Positions 36,533-44,949 of a stretch of 64,000 bases of DNA are shown here, piece by piece. The stretch covers positions 124,001 to 188,000 of the forward strand of contig CALEIK010000025.1 of NCBI GenBank assembly GCA_937876195.1, given 5' to 3'. Positions within the stretch are counted from its first letter, which is position 1, and each line of letters starts with the position of its first letter. The position numbers were made by a program, and so were the translations under genes. Below the pieces are notes generated by a model. That model had not been told where the DNA came from, did not search any database, and saw nothing but the letters and a program-made list of their open reading frames with translations. This DNA comes from an uncultured Flavobacteriales bacterium. Lineage in GTDB: Bacteria; Bacteroidota; Bacteroidia; Flavobacteriales_D; Crocinitomicaceae.

Positions 36533-37278
36533 TGACAGACATTATTAAATATTCGGGAGACGAGTTCGAAAAAAACTCACATTGGAAAGATCAAATAAAT
36601 CACCTTTCCGAATTAACCCAGAAACATATTCTTAAGTTATTTCCTGGAGGAGAAATTGTTGAGGACATCCTGAATTATCAGTCAGAGTTAAATAAAAAAA
36701 GAACGGTTGGCTTTGTCAATGACCTAATAAATAAAATTCTTGACGAATATGGCAATGATTTATCTTTTGAAGATTTAAAGAATGAATCATTCAGTGACTT
36801 ATTGAATCGCGTTTTACAAAAGATCCAAAACACCAATTCTGAATTTAAAAAGAATAGATTTAGGGATATTTTAATTCTAAAATTTGAAATAAAATCGGAG
36901 GATTTATTGTTCGAGAAATTTGTAGACTTGTTAGATAAAGTAAATGATATACAAATTATTATTTTAAAAGAACTATCAGAAAATGATCAGTTTAAATTTG
37001 GAGTGGGCGCACATAAAGGAACTGAAATAATTAAATCTTACATTGATAAAATAGAACGGAAAGTTAGAAATCGAAGTTTCATAGAGTTTCTTGCATTTTA
37101 TTGCTCAAAGGATAAAAAGAGCGAGAACGAATTTTTCATTTTAGAACTAGCTTCATTAGGTTTAATAAAAACTGTACCATCGAAAGGTGGTTTTGATAGT
37201 TATCAAAGAAGCCAATCACCTAAGTATATGAATACAGAAATTGGAGAAAAGTTTTTATCTTTCATCATTAAGAATTAA
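36532..37278 (+). CDS. Helical protein with winged-helix-like C-terminus (DUF4393-like)
   Basis: 248 aa, charged and mostly alpha-helical, without signal or membrane segments. The C-terminal part (about 195-248) with NEFFILELASLGLIKTVPS and then YMNTEIGEKFLSFI resembles the winged-helix end of DUF4393-type proteins (LxxLGLI ... TxxGxxFL). Coupled to the cyclase-like gene (TGATG-type 1-bp overlap) and to hsdR (1 bp gap). Candidate partner or effector for the cyclase-like protein; no nuclease or nucleotide-binding motif is visible. Function not assigned. Confidence 0.6.
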   Translation: MTDIIKYSGDEFEKNSHWKDQINHLSELTQKHILKLFPGGEIVEDILNYQSELNKKRTVGFVNDLINKILDEYGNDLSFEDLKNESFSDLLNRVLQKIQNTNSEFKKNRFRDILILKFEIKSEDLLFEKFVDLLDKVNDIQIIILKELSENDQFKFGVGAHKGTEIIKSYIDKIERKVRNRSFIEFLAFYCSKDKKSENEFFILELASLGLIKTVPSKGGFDSYQRSQSPKYMNTEIGEKFLSFIIKN

Positions 37279-37279
37279 A

Positions 37280-40200
37280 ATGTCTAACCTCCTCGAAATA
37301 ACCGTCCAACGAGCTGCCATAGAATGGTTGCAAGAACTCGGCTACACCTACGTAGAAGGAAATAGCTTGGAGCGTGAGCTCAAGAAAGTAGTGTTGGAAA
37401 CAGAATTGCGCAAATTTTTAGTCAAAACCTATCCAAACCTTCCACCCACGGCTATCAACGAGGCAATGGCGCTGTTTACGCAACAAGAAAGCATGGATGT
37501 ACACTACCGCAACCGTGAGTTTCACATCAAACTAACACAAGGCGTTTCCGTTACGTGGAAAGACAAAACAGGAAAAGAATGTGCCCAACACGTCTATCCT
37601 ATTAACTATACATCGCCCGAAAGCAACAGTTTTATTTGCTCAGATGAGATCACCGTTATCGGTAAAAACAAACGTCGTGTAGATATGCTTATTTTTATCA
37701 ATGGCTTGCCTCTGGTGGTCTTTGAGTTCAAAAATTTGTTTGATGCAGAAGTAGGTGTAGCAGAAGCGCACCAACAATTGGCGCACTATACCCTAGACAT
37801 TCCACAGCTGTTTGATTTCAACTCCATTGCCGTTGTTTCAGACGGAAGAGAAGCTTTACACGGCATGTACACTTCGGGCTTTCAGTGGTTCGCACCTTGG
37901 AAAAGCATTGATGGAGAAACCATTCTACAAAACGATCAATTGCAGTTGAATACACTTATTTTTGGCTTGTTTCCAAAAGCAGTACTCACCAATTATTTGC
38001 AGAATTACATTTTCCACGAAGACCACAACGGAAAACTCATTAAGAAAGGAGCAAAGTACCACCAATATTTCGGAATTTCAGCCGCAGTAAAAAGCGCGCT
38101 TCAAAACATTAAACCAACAGGAGATGGACGTTTAGGAGTTATCTGGCACACACAAGGCTCTGGGAAAAGTATTTCCATGGCAATTCTAACAGGAATATTG
38201 CGCACGCAAGCCGTATTGAAAAATCCAACTATCATCATCCAAGTAGACCGCAACGATTTGGACGAGCAATTGTATCAAAATTTTGTCCTCTGCAAAGACT
38301 TAGTCGGAGATGTACAACACGCAGAATCCACCGATGATTTGCGTTCTCTGCTCAGTTCAGACGGCGGTGGAGTAGTGTTTACCACGATAGAGAAGTTTCG
38401 ATTGAAGAAATCCTCTCCCTTAATCCCTCTCCAAAGAGGGAGACTTAATTCCACTTCGATTCAAAATTCGGAGTTAGAAACAATTCCCCCTTCGGAGGGG
38501 GCTAGGGGGAGGACTCAGGATATAGAATCTGATGAAACCGTCCACCCAATCCTCTCTGAACGCCACAATATCATCGTCCTCGCAGACGAAGCGCACCGTA
38601 CCCAATACGGTTTCAATGATGGAGGTTATGCGCAGAATTTACGTCGTGCGTTGCCTAATGCTTCGTTTTTAGGATTTACAGGAACACCTGTCGATAGTAA
38701 AGATGCCGATACGGGATTGGTGTTTGGTCCAACCATTCACACCTACGATATTAAACAAGCCGTAGAAGATGGAGCAACGGTTCCCATTTACTACGAGCCC
38801 AAAATGATTCCCTTGAACATCAAGGTAGAATACAACGATGAACTGGAAGCCACGCAAGGAGAAGAAGGTGATCAACAAAATGCAGTTTGGGCAGCCATTG
38901 AAGATGCCGCAGGAGCAAAAGACCGTGTGGATAAAATTGCCAAGGATATTCTGGAGCATTTCAAGCACCGAACAGAAACATTGGATGGAAAAGCAATGAT
39001 TGTCTGCATGAGCAGAAGAAATTGTGTCAAAATGTACGATGCGCTAACAGCGCTGGATGGATGTCCCGAAATTGCAGTTATCATGACGGGAAATATTTCC
39101 AAAGACCCAACAGAATGGAATCCGCACATTCGCACCAAAGAAAGCATGGAAGCCATTAAAAACCGTTTGAAAAATCCAGACGATCCGTTGAAAATGGTCA
39201 TTGTGCGAGATATGTGGCTCACAGGATTTGATGCACCGTGTTTGCATACTTTGTACGTCGATAAAATAATGAAGGGACACAACTTAATGCAAGCCATTGC
39301 TCGTGTCAACCGTGTTTTCGAAGACAAACCATCGGGTCTGGTCGTTGATTTTATTGGAATTTCCAACTTCTTAGCAGACGCAACAAAGAAATACACAGGC
39401 GGCGGAGGAAAGGGAGAACCAACCTTTGATATAGAAGGAGCAGTTGAACTGTGCATCGAACAATTGGAAAACGCCAAAGCCATCATGGGTGGATTTGATG
39501 TTGAAGCATTAAAAAATCAAACCGCTTCAGAAGCCATGAATTGGTCGAGCGAAGTGTTGAACAAGCTCTTGAAAGACGACAAGGAAACCGAATTGTTTTT
39601 AAATGAGGAAAAGAAATTATCTGAGTTAGTCGCGATGACCAATTCCGATCCACGTATTTGGGAAATTCAAGAAGACGTTGCCATCATTCAAAAATTTCGA
39701 GAAACCATCCGAAAGATTAAGTTTCCACCAGGACAAAAACGTGAAAAGCGAGAAGCAATCAAAGATTTAATCAGCAAATCCTTGGCAGCCAACAAAATTG
39801 TCGATTTAGCCGAAATGTACGATTTAGAGAATATAGATATTTCCATCGTCGACGATCAATTTCAAGCCATCGCCAAACGCAAAGGAAACGAAAACGTAAA
39901 AATTGAGTTATTGCGTCGCATCATCAATGATGAAATTCGCGTGCGTATGTCGCTCAACATGGTCAAAATGACAACGCTCAAAGAAGATCTCGAAAGAGTA
40001 CTGAGCAATTACCATAAAAACAGCTTGGACAGCATCGCCACTATCAAACACCTGTTGGATTTAGCCAATGAATTCAGAAATGAAGACAAGCGTTTAAAAG
40101 AACTTGGCTTAACCACCGACGAATTGGCGTTCTATGATTTGTTGGCATCCAAAGAAGAACTCATCAACCAAGATGGACCTATTCAGGATTTGGTGCACAA

Positions 40201-40390
40201 CGTTGTGGCAAGCGTCAAGAAAAACCTCCAACTCGATTGGACAAAAAAGGAAGACGCCAAAGCCGCCATTCGTCTCGCCTTGAAAAAAGAACTCAAAGGG
40301 AAAGTCCCTTTCTCAGAATTGGATAACCTATTAAAAGAAGTCATCGAACAAGCGGAAGGACAATTTAAGGATTGGCCGTTGGTGGGGTAA
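37280..40390 (+). CDS. hsdR: Type I restriction endonuclease subunit
   Basis: 1036 aa from ATG 37280, 1 bp after the previous stop; an upstream ATG at 37241 inside that gene is rejected. Order: PD-(D/E)xK nuclease (D135 in VDMLIF, E149 and K151 in VFEFKN), then an SF2 translocase with Walker A TQGSGKS (293-299), DEAH (436-439), LGFTGTPVD, and WLTGFDAPCLHTLYVDKIMK then QAIARVNR, then the HsdM-contact C-terminus. Residues about 377-412 (SSPLIPLQRGR to GARGRTQ) come from a repeat element at 38409-38516 inserted in frame between VFTTIEKFRLK and the DEAH strand. Whether it still cuts is uncertain; all catalytic residues are intact. Confidence 0.95.
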   Translation: MSNLLEITVQRAAIEWLQELGYTYVEGNSLERELKKVVLETELRKFLVKTYPNLPPTAINEAMALFTQQESMDVHYRNREFHIKLTQGVSVTWKDKTGKECAQHVYPINYTSPESNSFICSDEITVIGKNKRRVDMLIFINGLPLVVFEFKNLFDAEVGVAEAHQQLAHYTLDIPQLFDFNSIAVVSDGREALHGMYTSGFQWFAPWKSIDGETILQNDQLQLNTLIFGLFPKAVLTNYLQNYIFHEDHNGKLIKKGAKYHQYFGISAAVKSALQNIKPTGDGRLGVIWHTQGSGKSISMAILTGILRTQAVLKNPTIIIQVDRNDLDEQLYQNFVLCKDLVGDVQHAESTDDLRSLLSSDGGGVVFTTIEKFRLKKSSPLIPLQRGRLNSTSIQNSELETIPPSEGARGRTQDIESDETVHPILSERHNIIVLADEAHRTQYGFNDGGYAQNLRRALPNASFLGFTGTPVDSKDADTGLVFGPTIHTYDIKQAVEDGATVPIYYEPKMIPLNIKVEYNDELEATQGEEGDQQNAVWAAIEDAAGAKDRVDKIAKDILEHFKHRTETLDGKAMIVCMSRRNCVKMYDALTALDGCPEIAVIMTGNISKDPTEWNPHIRTKESMEAIKNRLKNPDDPLKMVIVRDMWLTGFDAPCLHTLYVDKIMKGHNLMQAIARVNRVFEDKPSGLVVDFIGISNFLADATKKYTGGGGKGEPTFDIEGAVELCIEQLENAKAIMGGFDVEALKNQTASEAMNWSSEVLNKLLKDDKETELFLNEEKKLSELVAMTNSDPRIWEIQEDVAIIQKFRETIRKIKFPPGQKREKREAIKDLISKSLAANKIVDLAEMYDLENIDISIVDDQFQAIAKRKGNENVKIELLRRIINDEIRVRMSLNMVKMTTLKEDLERVLSNYHKNSLDSIATIKHLLDLANEFRNEDKRLKELGLTTDELAFYDLLASKEELINQDGPIQDLVHNVVASVKKNLQLDWTKKEDAKAAIRLALKKELKGKVPFSELDNLLKEVIEQAEGQFKDWPLVG
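38409..38516. repeat. MITE-like repeat (module B) inserted in frame in hsdR
   Basis: 108 bp, bounded by TCCTCTCCCTTAATCCCTCT and, inverted, AGGGGGCTAGGGGGAGGA; each end carries its own small hairpin (CCTCTCCAAAGAGGG and CCCCCTTCGGAGGGGG). The same inverted ends bound intergenic copies at 44998-45174, 50520-50700 and 54072-54241. Its length is a multiple of three and it contains no stop in the hsdR frame. Confidence 0.85.
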
Positions 40391-40400
40391 ATTTGAATAT

Positions 40401-40886
40401 ATGGATTTTAAAAAGAAAGAAGTTGGTTATACGGTTAAACTCATAAGTATTTCAATTGTGCTTGTACCTAGCCTTTTGATTTTGGCACAAAATGATGCTA
40501 TTGTAAAAAATTGGATAAGCTCGAGCATTCATACATTGGTTGGTGCATCCATTTTAATATGGGCATTTGTAAACATTAATGCAGTTGGTAAAAACGAATC
40601 TATTCACAAGCCAGGTGTTTACCTGTGGATTCTAGGTTCACCTATCCTAAGTATCTTATGTTTTGCTGGAGCCTATAATAGTTTGCTAGATGTCAACTTC
40701 ATTGAATCAATTCAGTTCAGTCTAGAAAATTTTATTAGAAGTTATAGTGGCTCAAATGACCTCTCTAAATCTTTTGTCTGGACAATTTTAATTCAGAAAT
40801 ATTTGGGATATGCATATTTTATTTATGCTATTGCTCAAGTTATTCAAATTAATAAATTTCGAGAAGAAAATTTCACTAATAATTGA
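40401..40886 (+). CDS. Four-helix membrane protein at the end of the restriction operon
   Basis: 161 aa. Predicted helices at about 14-29 (ISIVLVPSLLILAQ), 41-59, 74-95 (YLWILGSPILSILCFAGAY) and 130-148. It starts 10 bp after hsdR on the same strand, so it is probably the last gene of the operon, and it shares the AT-rich composition of the accessory genes. No family recognised. A membrane effector for the cyclase-like protein is one possibility; an unrelated passenger is another. Confidence 0.6.
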   Translation: MDFKKKEVGYTVKLISISIVLVPSLLILAQNDAIVKNWISSSIHTLVGASILIWAFVNINAVGKNESIHKPGVYLWILGSPILSILCFAGAYNSLLDVNFIESIQFSLENFIRSYSGSNDLSKSFVWTILIQKYLGYAYFIYAIAQVIQINKFREENFTNN

Positions 40887-40889
40887 AAA

Positions 40890-40925
40890 ACAAAAAAATC
40901 CCCTCCATTTATATTAGAAGGGGAT
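40890..40925 (-). terminator. Terminator for the minus-strand genes
   Basis: On the minus strand the hairpin ATCCCCT/AGGGGAT is followed by a T7 run. It lies just downstream of the 54-aa ORF ending at 40951. Confidence 0.65.
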
Positions 40926-40950
40926 AATTGAGTGTTGTCATGAAATCAGT

Positions 40951-41115
40951 TTATTCCTCGTCAACGGTAGGAAAGGTAATGTTACAAGTTCCAGGCGAGT
41001 TTTCTTGATGTTCATCAGAGACGCGATCGCGATTAGCTCTACCTTCTTGATCTGAGTTAAAGGTTTCATCACTCGTCCAGTTGTGCATTGAGCAGTGTAC
41101 TTTACATCTAGGCAT
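40951..41115 (-). CDS. 54-aa cytosolic hypothetical protein
   Basis: Starts MPRCKVHCSMHNWTSDETFN and ends PTVDEE. Three Cys and several His (CKVHCSMH at 4-11, Cys44) hint at metal binding. Acidic, with no signal peptide. Its ATG lies 2 bp after the stop of the upstream 560-aa gene and a terminator follows the stop, the arrangement of a real translationally coupled gene. Family not recognised. Confidence 0.55.
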   Translation of the reverse strand: MPRCKVHCSMHNWTSDETFNSDQEGRANRDRVSDEHQENSPGTCNITFPTVDEE

Positions 41116-41117
41116 AT

Positions 41118-42800
41118 TTATTTGTTTTTAAGTTTAAAATCGAAAGGGAAAGACGATTGAATCCCTATAATGTTCCGAGAGAACAGACTTTGTTCTTCCC
41201 CATTTTTAAAGACGTTGTTCAGTCCATAGAAAATTTCAAAATTTGCAACAGACTTATGGTTCTCTTTATTGATGGCGGCATAAATCAGTCCGAACCGAAG
41301 CGAGGTTACTGGCCTTTGTGGTCCAATATCCACAGTACCTCTGATGTGGAATCCTACATTGTCAATGTCACCAATAAATTGATAATAATCAGAATACACC
41401 TGAGAAGTGACAACATTGTCTTTATATTCTCCTTGGTATGCTTTCGTTGTCTTTGTTGAATAGCGATTCGCTGCTATGGAATCATTGGTTACAATGTCTA
41501 GCTGAGTTAAACTTCCTAAATTGTTTCCGTATTTAAGAGTAGCGCCGGCGGTGAAATACCTGACATGTCGACTCGCTAGTTTAACGTTCGATGATTCATT
41601 AGAGTAATAGGTGATGGATAAATTTACCGAAGGAACCAAATCTTCCTGTTTATAAATTTGGTTCGCATATGACATCGTATCGTTAAATAAATTAAAGCTT
41701 TCACTCTTAAGTGAGCCTCCCAATGAGACCCATAGTAGATGAACATTCATTGCTTTTAACTCTTTTACTTTGAGTAAATTATCATGGATTTCTTTTGTGA
41801 TAGTATTTCCATCGTTGGTGTACTTATTCGAGCTACGACCATTATTAAACAGATCCAACACGTTTTTGGCAACTTCAGCATCTGTTTCAGCAAAATTAAT
41901 TTTCTTTTGCAGCGCTTTTACTCGATCGTCATGTTTCTGAAGATCAACGGTGTTTGACTTAATTTTTTGATCAAGTTGTTTTAATTCACTCTTTTTAGCT
42001 TTTCGTTTGTCATTCAATTCGAAGATTAAAAGTTCTGTTGAAAGGCTATCAACTTTGTTTTGAAGGTTTCCGTTTGGGTCATTGTTTTTTACTTTCTTTT
42101 TCAGTTCGGTTACCTGAAAAGCTTTATTTTCTTCAAGAGAATCAAGTCGGGCACTAAGCAATTCTATTTCAGATTCCGTTAACGTCTTTCTCTGCTGTAA
42201 TTCAGTCGCCATGGCAAGGTCATAAAATTCCTCATTCTTCCTATTTTTGAGTTGAACTAATTCATTTTGGAGTTTTAACAAAGTAGCCTCTTTATCGCTC
42301 ACATCCTTTTCCAATTTCGACGGATCTTTAAGATTTGAAGCCTTATGAAGATTCAGTTTGTTTTGAAGCTCTTTGTCTTTGTATGCAATCGTTTCTACAG
42401 GAAGACGATCGAGCGAAAACTTTGATAATTTAAAAATTTTATTGTACTTGAATCCTATTGAGGCTCCAGTATTTAATTTCTGAGAAGAAAAAATGGTTGC
42501 GGCACCTTCAGTAATTCCTCCAGCCGCATTAATTTCAAAGGTGCTCTTGTTATGTACCCAGTAATAGCCAAATGAAAGATTGTCGTCAGTAGTACTGATT
42601 CCAACCATATTCCCCATGGAACCATTGGAATTGACCTTCGCGATTCGAGAGAATTCATTGCGTGCAACATAATCAAAAAGGGGCTCCTGATTTTCCTCGT
42701 TAAGCATGGAGCGTAGTTGGTCTTCTTCTGCTTTACTTAGTTCTTGTGCAACGCAGCTTATAGAGATGATAAACGCTAGTATGAATGTAGTAGTTTTCAT
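41118..42800 (-). CDS. Envelope protein with long coiled coil and barrel-like C-terminus
   Basis: 560 aa. Signal peptide 1-18 (ending VAQ). Residues about 60-115 look like the start of an outer-membrane barrel (SFGYYWVHNKSTFEINAAGG). About 140-320 is a long Lys/Glu/Leu-rich coiled coil. About 345-560 again alternates hydrophobic and polar residues and ends FPFDFKLKNK. This resembles a trimeric or barrel-plus-coil surface protein, but no named family is recognised. First gene of a two-gene unit with the 54-aa ORF. Confidence 0.7.
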   Translation of the reverse strand: MKTTTFILAFIISISCVAQELSKAEEDQLRSMLNEENQEPLFDYVARNEFSRIAKVNSNGSMGNMVGISTTDDNLSFGYYWVHNKSTFEINAAGGITEGAATIFSSQKLNTGASIGFKYNKIFKLSKFSLDRLPVETIAYKDKELQNKLNLHKASNLKDPSKLEKDVSDKEATLLKLQNELVQLKNRKNEEFYDLAMATELQQRKTLTESEIELLSARLDSLEENKAFQVTELKKKVKNNDPNGNLQNKVDSLSTELLIFELNDKRKAKKSELKQLDQKIKSNTVDLQKHDDRVKALQKKINFAETDAEVAKNVLDLFNNGRSSNKYTNDGNTITKEIHDNLLKVKELKAMNVHLLWVSLGGSLKSESFNLFNDTMSYANQIYKQEDLVPSVNLSITYYSNESSNVKLASRHVRYFTAGATLKYGNNLGSLTQLDIVTNDSIAANRYSTKTTKAYQGEYKDNVVTSQVYSDYYQFIGDIDNVGFHIRGTVDIGPQRPVTSLRFGLIYAAINKENHKSVANFEIFYGLNNVFKNGEEQSLFSRNIIGIQSSFPFDFKLKNK

Positions 42801-43107
42801 AATTGTAGGTGTTTTGGTTTTGGAAATGTAATAAAACCAAATGAAAATTTAAAATTTCAGGTGAAAATTGCGTATAACTACGTGAATTACATCTTGTTTG
42901 CGTAGTTTGCGCAAAATGAGTGGAAGCGTCGTGCATCGGTCATTGCATCTCGGCATCGGTCATCGAGCTAGTCGAGATGCGATGACCGAGACATGCGAGG
43001 GAAAAACAAAAAAACAATGAGATTATGACAAAACCTGAGCTATCTCCGATTTTTTCCATTCGCTCATTTTTTCCGCATTATTTTTGAAGAAATTAAATTA
43101 AGTAATT
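42801..43107. other. Gene-free spacer with a REP-like palindrome
   Basis: It holds a 32-bp hairpin at 42957-42988: CGGTCATCG and CGATGACCG enclose AGCTAGTCGAGATG, related to the CGAGCTWGTCGA palindromes elsewhere in the window. The rest is AT-rich, with a probable promoter for the minus-strand gene at 42800, and shows no further feature. Confidence 0.6.
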
Positions 43108-43218
43108 ATGGTCAAAATGGACAAATGTTATCGCTATTCTCAATCAGATTTGGACAATCATTCAAATCAGTTAAACCCAAACAACGACGAGTATTATCGA
43201 AGTCGTGGTGAAATGTAG
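43108..43218 (+). CDS. Putative 36-aa protein
   Basis: Short ORF MVKMDKCYRYSQSDLDNHSN continuing to RSRGEM. The core DNHSNQLNPNNDEYYRSRG resembles a short motif I recall from several small bacterial proteins of unknown role. A perfect hairpin with a T-run begins 9 bp after the stop, which supports a transcribed unit. Alternative start at M4. Low certainty because of size. Confidence 0.45.
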   Translation: MVKMDKCYRYSQSDLDNHSNQLNPNNDEYYRSRGEM

Positions 43219-43226
43219 TAACTTGC

Positions 43227-43252
43227 AAGGGGGATAATTCGTCCCCCTTTAT
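43227..43252 (+). terminator. Hairpin terminator
   Basis: AAGGGGGA-TAATTCG-TCCCCCTTT. It lies after the 36-aa ORF and only 6 bp before the next start codon at 43258, so it could also shape initiation of that gene. Confidence 0.75.
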
Positions 43253-43257
43253 TAATT

Positions 43258-43905
43258 ATGGTTAACAACAAGCATGGGGATAAGTTTATGAAGGAATTGG
43301 GATCTTTGAATCTTGATTTCGCAACCAGCGTGTGCTTTTTCTTTGAAACGTTGTATGCTTCAGAGCAAGCTAAGGCAAGTGACATCGGTTATTCCAAAGG
43401 ATACTTTTCCAGTTACTATTGTGTCGATTTGGAAACCTTTAACAAGTGGGTGCGGGTGTTTTGTCCAGAAGTGTGGGATAATAACTACAAGAAGAAAAGA
43501 AAATTCACTCAGGAAGAGGCTAGGTGTCTTTTTGAGAATCTTGGTAGGGTTACATATAGAAAGATGCCGCCTCAGTCTAGAAAGGACTTATTAAAGGAAC
43601 TATACCAGGATAAGTCTTTGAAAAAAAGCCAAGGCTATAAAGAAATTAGTCTCGATCTTAAAGGACGCTATCCAGATCAAGGAATGAGATTGAATAAACT
43701 TCCTCCAAAGATTGTAGTTGAAATTCTGACTGAGGAGATAGAAAATTATCAAAATCACATTACCGAAGAAGTTGATGAGAGATTTAGGGCCAAGATACAT
43801 GCTGTGCAGAACACACTTTTAAAGTATCAGCGCTTTACAGATTATGATCGTGAAGTATGTAGAAGATTTTTAAGACGGTGGTTGTCAAAGGAAGATATAG
43901 AATAA
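43258..43905 (+). CDS. Hypothetical protein
   Basis: 215 aa, soluble, charged and predicted helical. No family recognised. Noticeable parts: SVCFFFETLYASEQAKASD (about 24-42), basic KKKRKFTQEEA (about 78-88), and a C-terminal helix DYDREVCRRFLRRWLSKEDIE. The basic composition would allow nucleic-acid binding, but that is a guess. The start codon sits just after a strong hairpin with no recognisable ribosome site; ATG at M11 (43288) is an alternative. A bidirectional terminator separates it from the convergent gene. Confidence 0.65.
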   Translation: MVNNKHGDKFMKELGSLNLDFATSVCFFFETLYASEQAKASDIGYSKGYFSSYYCVDLETFNKWVRVFCPEVWDNNYKKKRKFTQEEARCLFENLGRVTYRKMPPQSRKDLLKELYQDKSLKKSQGYKEISLDLKGRYPDQGMRLNKLPPKIVVEILTEEIENYQNHITEEVDERFRAKIHAVQNTLLKYQRFTDYDREVCRRFLRRWLSKEDIE

Positions 43906-43987
43906 CCTACCTTTGCACCATCTCATTAAAAACAGGAAGCGGCACAGCCAATTCCACCTGGGGTGCGGTATTCCAAACCCCCAACTA

Positions 43988-44014
43988 AAAAAGGGAAGCT
44001 TACGCTTCCCTTTT
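43988..44014. terminator. Bidirectional terminator
   Basis: The perfect hairpin AAAAGGGAAGC-TTAC-GCTTCCCTTTT, between convergent genes ending at 43905 and 44025. Confidence 0.92.
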
Positions 44015-44024
44015 GAGATTTCAC

Positions 44025-44747
44025 CTAAAACCTACCATCAGGTTCTCCATTAGACCCATCATCTCTCTCCGGCGGCTCCGCACCACCAGATCCAGATCTA
44101 TTTTTATGATCCACAACGATGCGTGCATTGCTGTATCCGATAAAGAACTGCGGATGATCTTTTTTCAGAATAATCATCAGTTTGTCCAATTGGAACTTGA
44201 GGATGGCATTCAGTTCACGCACCAATGTTTTGATTCGTGAAGTTTGCCCTTTTCGATCGATGATCGCGTTTCGTGGAGCACTCATTTGAGCATCCAGTTC
44301 GTCGCGCAGCAATTGAAGTTCATCAATGCTTGCCTGATCGATGCCGAAGTCGCCCAAAAGACTCACGAAATCGTTTGCTCGGGTGATGATGCGGTCCACG
44401 AGGATCAACATCTTGTCCTTAGAACAGTTGTCGAGTTCGTACTTGGCAATCTTCATTTGACTAATGAGCTCTACGTCATTGTTCACGACAGCAAACGCAG
44501 CCATCGAGCTACTCATCGCGTAAGCCTTGTCCGCAACAATGGAGCGCTTGGCATTCTTCACGGCACTCACGCCAATGAGCGCGAGGTTCTGGTGGTATGC
44601 CGCTTGCTCTAGAGCGTCGAGACGGTCGCTAAAAGATTGAACTGCCGAAGCAAAAGCCGGAAGCTCCGACCATCTTGCTTGGTTCTCTTCGATGATAGAC
44701 TTCACAGCCTTGTACATCGCGATCTTGTTTTTCGTTATTTTATTCAT
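44025..44747 (-). CDS. Hypothetical helical protein
   Basis: 240 aa from ATG 44747 (MNKITKNKIAMYKAVKSIIE); an in-frame start at 44792 adds a 15-residue stretch not resembling the family. Long amphipathic helices cover about 1-205 and suggest a helical bundle. The tail is low-complexity (SGSGGAEPPERDDGSNGEPD). Similar helical proteins occur in many Bacteroidota with no known function. No signal peptide. Confidence 0.7.
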   Translation of the reverse strand: MNKITKNKIAMYKAVKSIIEENQARWSELPAFASAVQSFSDRLDALEQAAYHQNLALIGVSAVKNAKRSIVADKAYAMSSSMAAFAVVNNDVELISQMKIAKYELDNCSKDKMLILVDRIITRANDFVSLLGDFGIDQASIDELQLLRDELDAQMSAPRNAIIDRKGQTSRIKTLVRELNAILKFQLDKLMIILKKDHPQFFIGYSNARIVVDHKNRSGSGGAEPPERDDGSNGEPDGRF

Positions 44748-44949
44748 AACTTCTAAGATTGTGTCCGTGAATTCCATTCTTGCCTTCCACACTTTGCTTC
44801 TCGCTACCTGAAATGTCGTTCACGAACGTGTTAAACGTATCCTAGACAAAGCGGATTTGATGCCAAACATCTGTGCGTTAACAATTTATTAATAAAAATA
44901 TGTTAACGATGTAGGAGTTATTGAGTGAAGTAGGGGGGATTTTAAATTA

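Noticed and set aside
38409..38516. Sequencing or frameshift error in hsdR
   Set aside because: Exactly 108 bp, in frame, with clean family motifs on both sides and matching a repeat family seen elsewhere.
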